Assembly: GCA_902495085.1 (NCBI GenBank)
Contig: CABUWA010000030.1
Span: 1-16,150, forward strand
From: an uncultured Collinsella sp.
Lineage (GTDB): Bacteria; Actinomycetota; Coriobacteriia; Coriobacteriales; Coriobacteriaceae
Length of the DNA stretch: 16,150 bases
Direction: 5' to 3'
The notes below the pieces were generated by a model. That model had not been told where the DNA came from. It ran no database searches and worked only from the letters and a program-made list of their open reading frames with translations. This document shows positions 15,041 to 16,150 of the stretch, piece by piece; the stretch's first letter is position 1; every line of letters starts with the position of its first letter. The translations under genes were made by a program, and so were the position numbers.

Positions 15041-16129
15041 CTACCTTTCCGTGCAGCTAATGCAGGGGTCGATGGTCAGGATAATCATGGGCACGTTAGC
15101 AAGGAGCACGCCCTGCAGCGCATGCGTCAGACCCGCCAGGTTCTGCGACGTCGGCGTGCGCACGCGGAAACGGTCCAGGTTCTTGGTGCCGTTACCGCGC
15201 ACATAGTAATATGCCTCGCCGCGCGGCTGTTCAATCACAACCTCGCCGCGCGCGCCGTCGGCCGGCGTGAGCTTGGTACGCCCGCCGATACCGTCGTGCG
15301 GAATCTTGCCGACAAGCTCCTTGATAATGTCCATGGCCTGCGTAACCTCGGCGCAACGCACCTGGCAGCGGGCATAACAGTCGCCATCGGTGGCAACAAT
15401 CGGCTCAAACGCAGCCAAGTCCGCATAGGCACCGTCACCGAACATGCGCACGTCATAATCCACGCCCGAGGCGCGACCGAACGGGCCGACCATCGACAGA
15501 TCCAGCGCGTCCTTCTTGCTGATCACGCCCACGCTATGCAGGCGCTCGCCGCAGCTATTGTCGTCCAAAAATGTATGCACCACGGCCTCGTAGTCAGGGC
15601 GCATAGCATCGAGCGTCTGGACAATACCCGCCAGCTCGGAATCCTCAATGTCGTGTTTAAGGCCGCCAATCTCGTTAATCGACAGAATCACGCGACCGCC
15701 GCAAGTGCTCTCAAAGATCTTGAGAATCTGCTCGCGCAGCGTCCACGAACGATAGAACAGCGCCTCAAAGCCAAAGGCATCGGCGAGCAGGCCCAGCCAC
15801 AGCAGGTGCGAGTGAATGCGCGAAAGCTCATGCAGAATGGTGCGGATATACTGCACGCGACCAGGCACCTCGATGCCGAGCATGCGCTCGCAGGCGCTGG
15901 CGTAGCCACAGCTATGGCCCACGGCGCAGATGCCGCAGATGCGCTCGGCGATGTAGCCAAACTGATGCATATCGCGCTTTTCGGTGAGCTTCTCGAGTCC
16001 GCGGTGCACAAAGCCGATCTGCGGAATTGCTTCGATGACGCGGTCGTCCTCGATCACCAGGTCCAGATGAAGCGGCTCGGGCAGCACCGGGTGCTGCGGG
16101 CCAAACGGAATAACGGAGCGATGTGCCAT
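15041..16129 (-). CDS. echE: [NiFe] hydrogenase group 4 large (catalytic) subunit, EchE-like
   Basis: A 362-residue protein related to NuoD and to the large subunits of membrane-bound energy-converting hydrogenases. Both nickel-ligand pairs are present: RICGIC with Cys65/Cys68 and His72 in the N-terminal part, and DPCISC with Cys356/Cys359 at the very end, so it is a true hydrogenase and not a Complex I subunit. The protein stops three residues after the last cysteine (TER), so the C-terminal extension cut off by maturation proteases in most [NiFe] enzymes is absent; this is described for some Ech/CooH-type enzymes. AAGGAGG lies about ten bases before the ATG at 16129. It reduces protons with electrons from ferredoxin, coupled to ion transport, on the cytoplasmic face of a membrane complex whose other subunits should lie upstream, beyond 16150. 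HycE/HyfG of formate hydrogenlyase is less likely, as those are longer fusions with a NuoC domain. Confidence 0.9.
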   Translation of the reverse strand: MAHRSVIPFGPQHPVLPEPLHLDLVIEDDRVIEAIPQIGFVHRGLEKLTEKRDMHQFGYIAERICGICAVGHSCGYASACERMLGIEVPGRVQYIRTILHELSRIHSHLLWLGLLADAFGFEALFYRSWTLREQILKIFESTCGGRVILSINEIGGLKHDIEDSELAGIVQTLDAMRPDYEAVVHTFLDDNSCGERLHSVGVISKKDALDLSMVGPFGRASGVDYDVRMFGDGAYADLAAFEPIVATDGDCYARCQVRCAEVTQAMDIIKELVGKIPHDGIGGRTKLTPADGARGEVVIEQPRGEAYYYVRGNGTKNLDRFRVRTPTSQNLAGLTHALQGVLLANVPMIILTIDPCISCTER

Positions 16130-16134
16130 GGACC

Positions 16135-16150
16135 TTACGCCTCCTTTTTC
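16135..16150 (-). CDS. Possible 3' end of the upstream hydrogenase gene (partial)
   Basis: The minus strand at the window edge reads a frame ending in Lys-Lys-Glu-Ala and a TAA at 16137-16135, five bases before the large-subunit ATG. In Ech operons the subunit D gene usually precedes E with this sort of spacing. Only four codons are visible, so the identity is inferred from operon order alone. Confidence 0.3.

Overview
The window is high-GC (about 60% by eye) and looks like a gut actinobacterium of the Coriobacteriia, most likely Collinsella or a close relative. The grounds are the combination of a giant LPXTG surface protein built from pilin-type isopeptide domains, an Ech-type [NiFe] hydrogenase operon, GC-rich hairpin terminators with little or no U-tract, and a probable leaderless histidine kinase gene. 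The genus is an inference from gene content; there is no rRNA in the window.

Layout. (1) 1-1108, minus strand: the end of an ABC module, a LolD/MacB-type ATPase followed by the N-terminus of an FtsX-like permease that runs off the window. (2) 1190-4517, minus strand: a three-gene ABC-2 exporter operon, a DrrA/NatA-like ATPase followed by two tightly packed permeases. (3) 4684-6455, plus strand, divergent from the exporter: a membrane histidine kinase and a NarL/LuxR-type response regulator overlapping by ATGA. The 166-bp divergent region holds a 15-bp direct repeat and a TACAAT -10 box at leaderless distance from the kinase ATG. The arrangement (ATPase plus two ABC-2 permeases beside a HisKA_3/NarL pair) resembles antimicrobial-sensing export systems such as Bacillus LnrJK-LnrLMN. 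(4) 6929-14224, minus strand: one 2,431-residue, sortase-anchored surface protein with a signal peptide, a vWA domain with an intact MIDAS, a tip-like region, 13 tandem Ig-like domains each with the Lys/Glu/Asn set of Spy0128/FctA-type intramolecular isopeptide bonds, a proline-rich spacer and an LPTTG anchor. (5) 14692-16150, minus strand: the end of an energy-converting hydrogenase operon, with the large catalytic subunit (EchE-like), a two-cluster ferredoxin subunit (EchF-like) and a strong hairpin.

The most unusual structure lies in the two intergenic regions flanking the giant gene. Each holds a ~152-154 bp element bounded by a perfect 23-24 bp inverted repeat. The elements lie in the same orientation and share a nearly identical 20-bp central motif at the same distance from the ends. 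Where their arms differ, both arms of each element have changed together, so self-complementarity is preserved by covariation. Each region also carries a second, unrelated ~38-bp repeat, with the order of the two repeats swapped. No transposase is present. These look like a dispersed, structured intergenic repeat family (MITE-like or a structured RNA) and are the best candidate here for something undescribed.

How the genes work together: modules 2 and 3 probably form a sense-and-export circuit for a membrane-active compound. The giant protein would be a long, covalently stiffened adhesin that holds a vWA head away from the wall. The hydrogenase would couple ferredoxin oxidation to H2 formation and ion pumping. 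No sortase is seen here, so anchoring depends on an enzyme encoded elsewhere.
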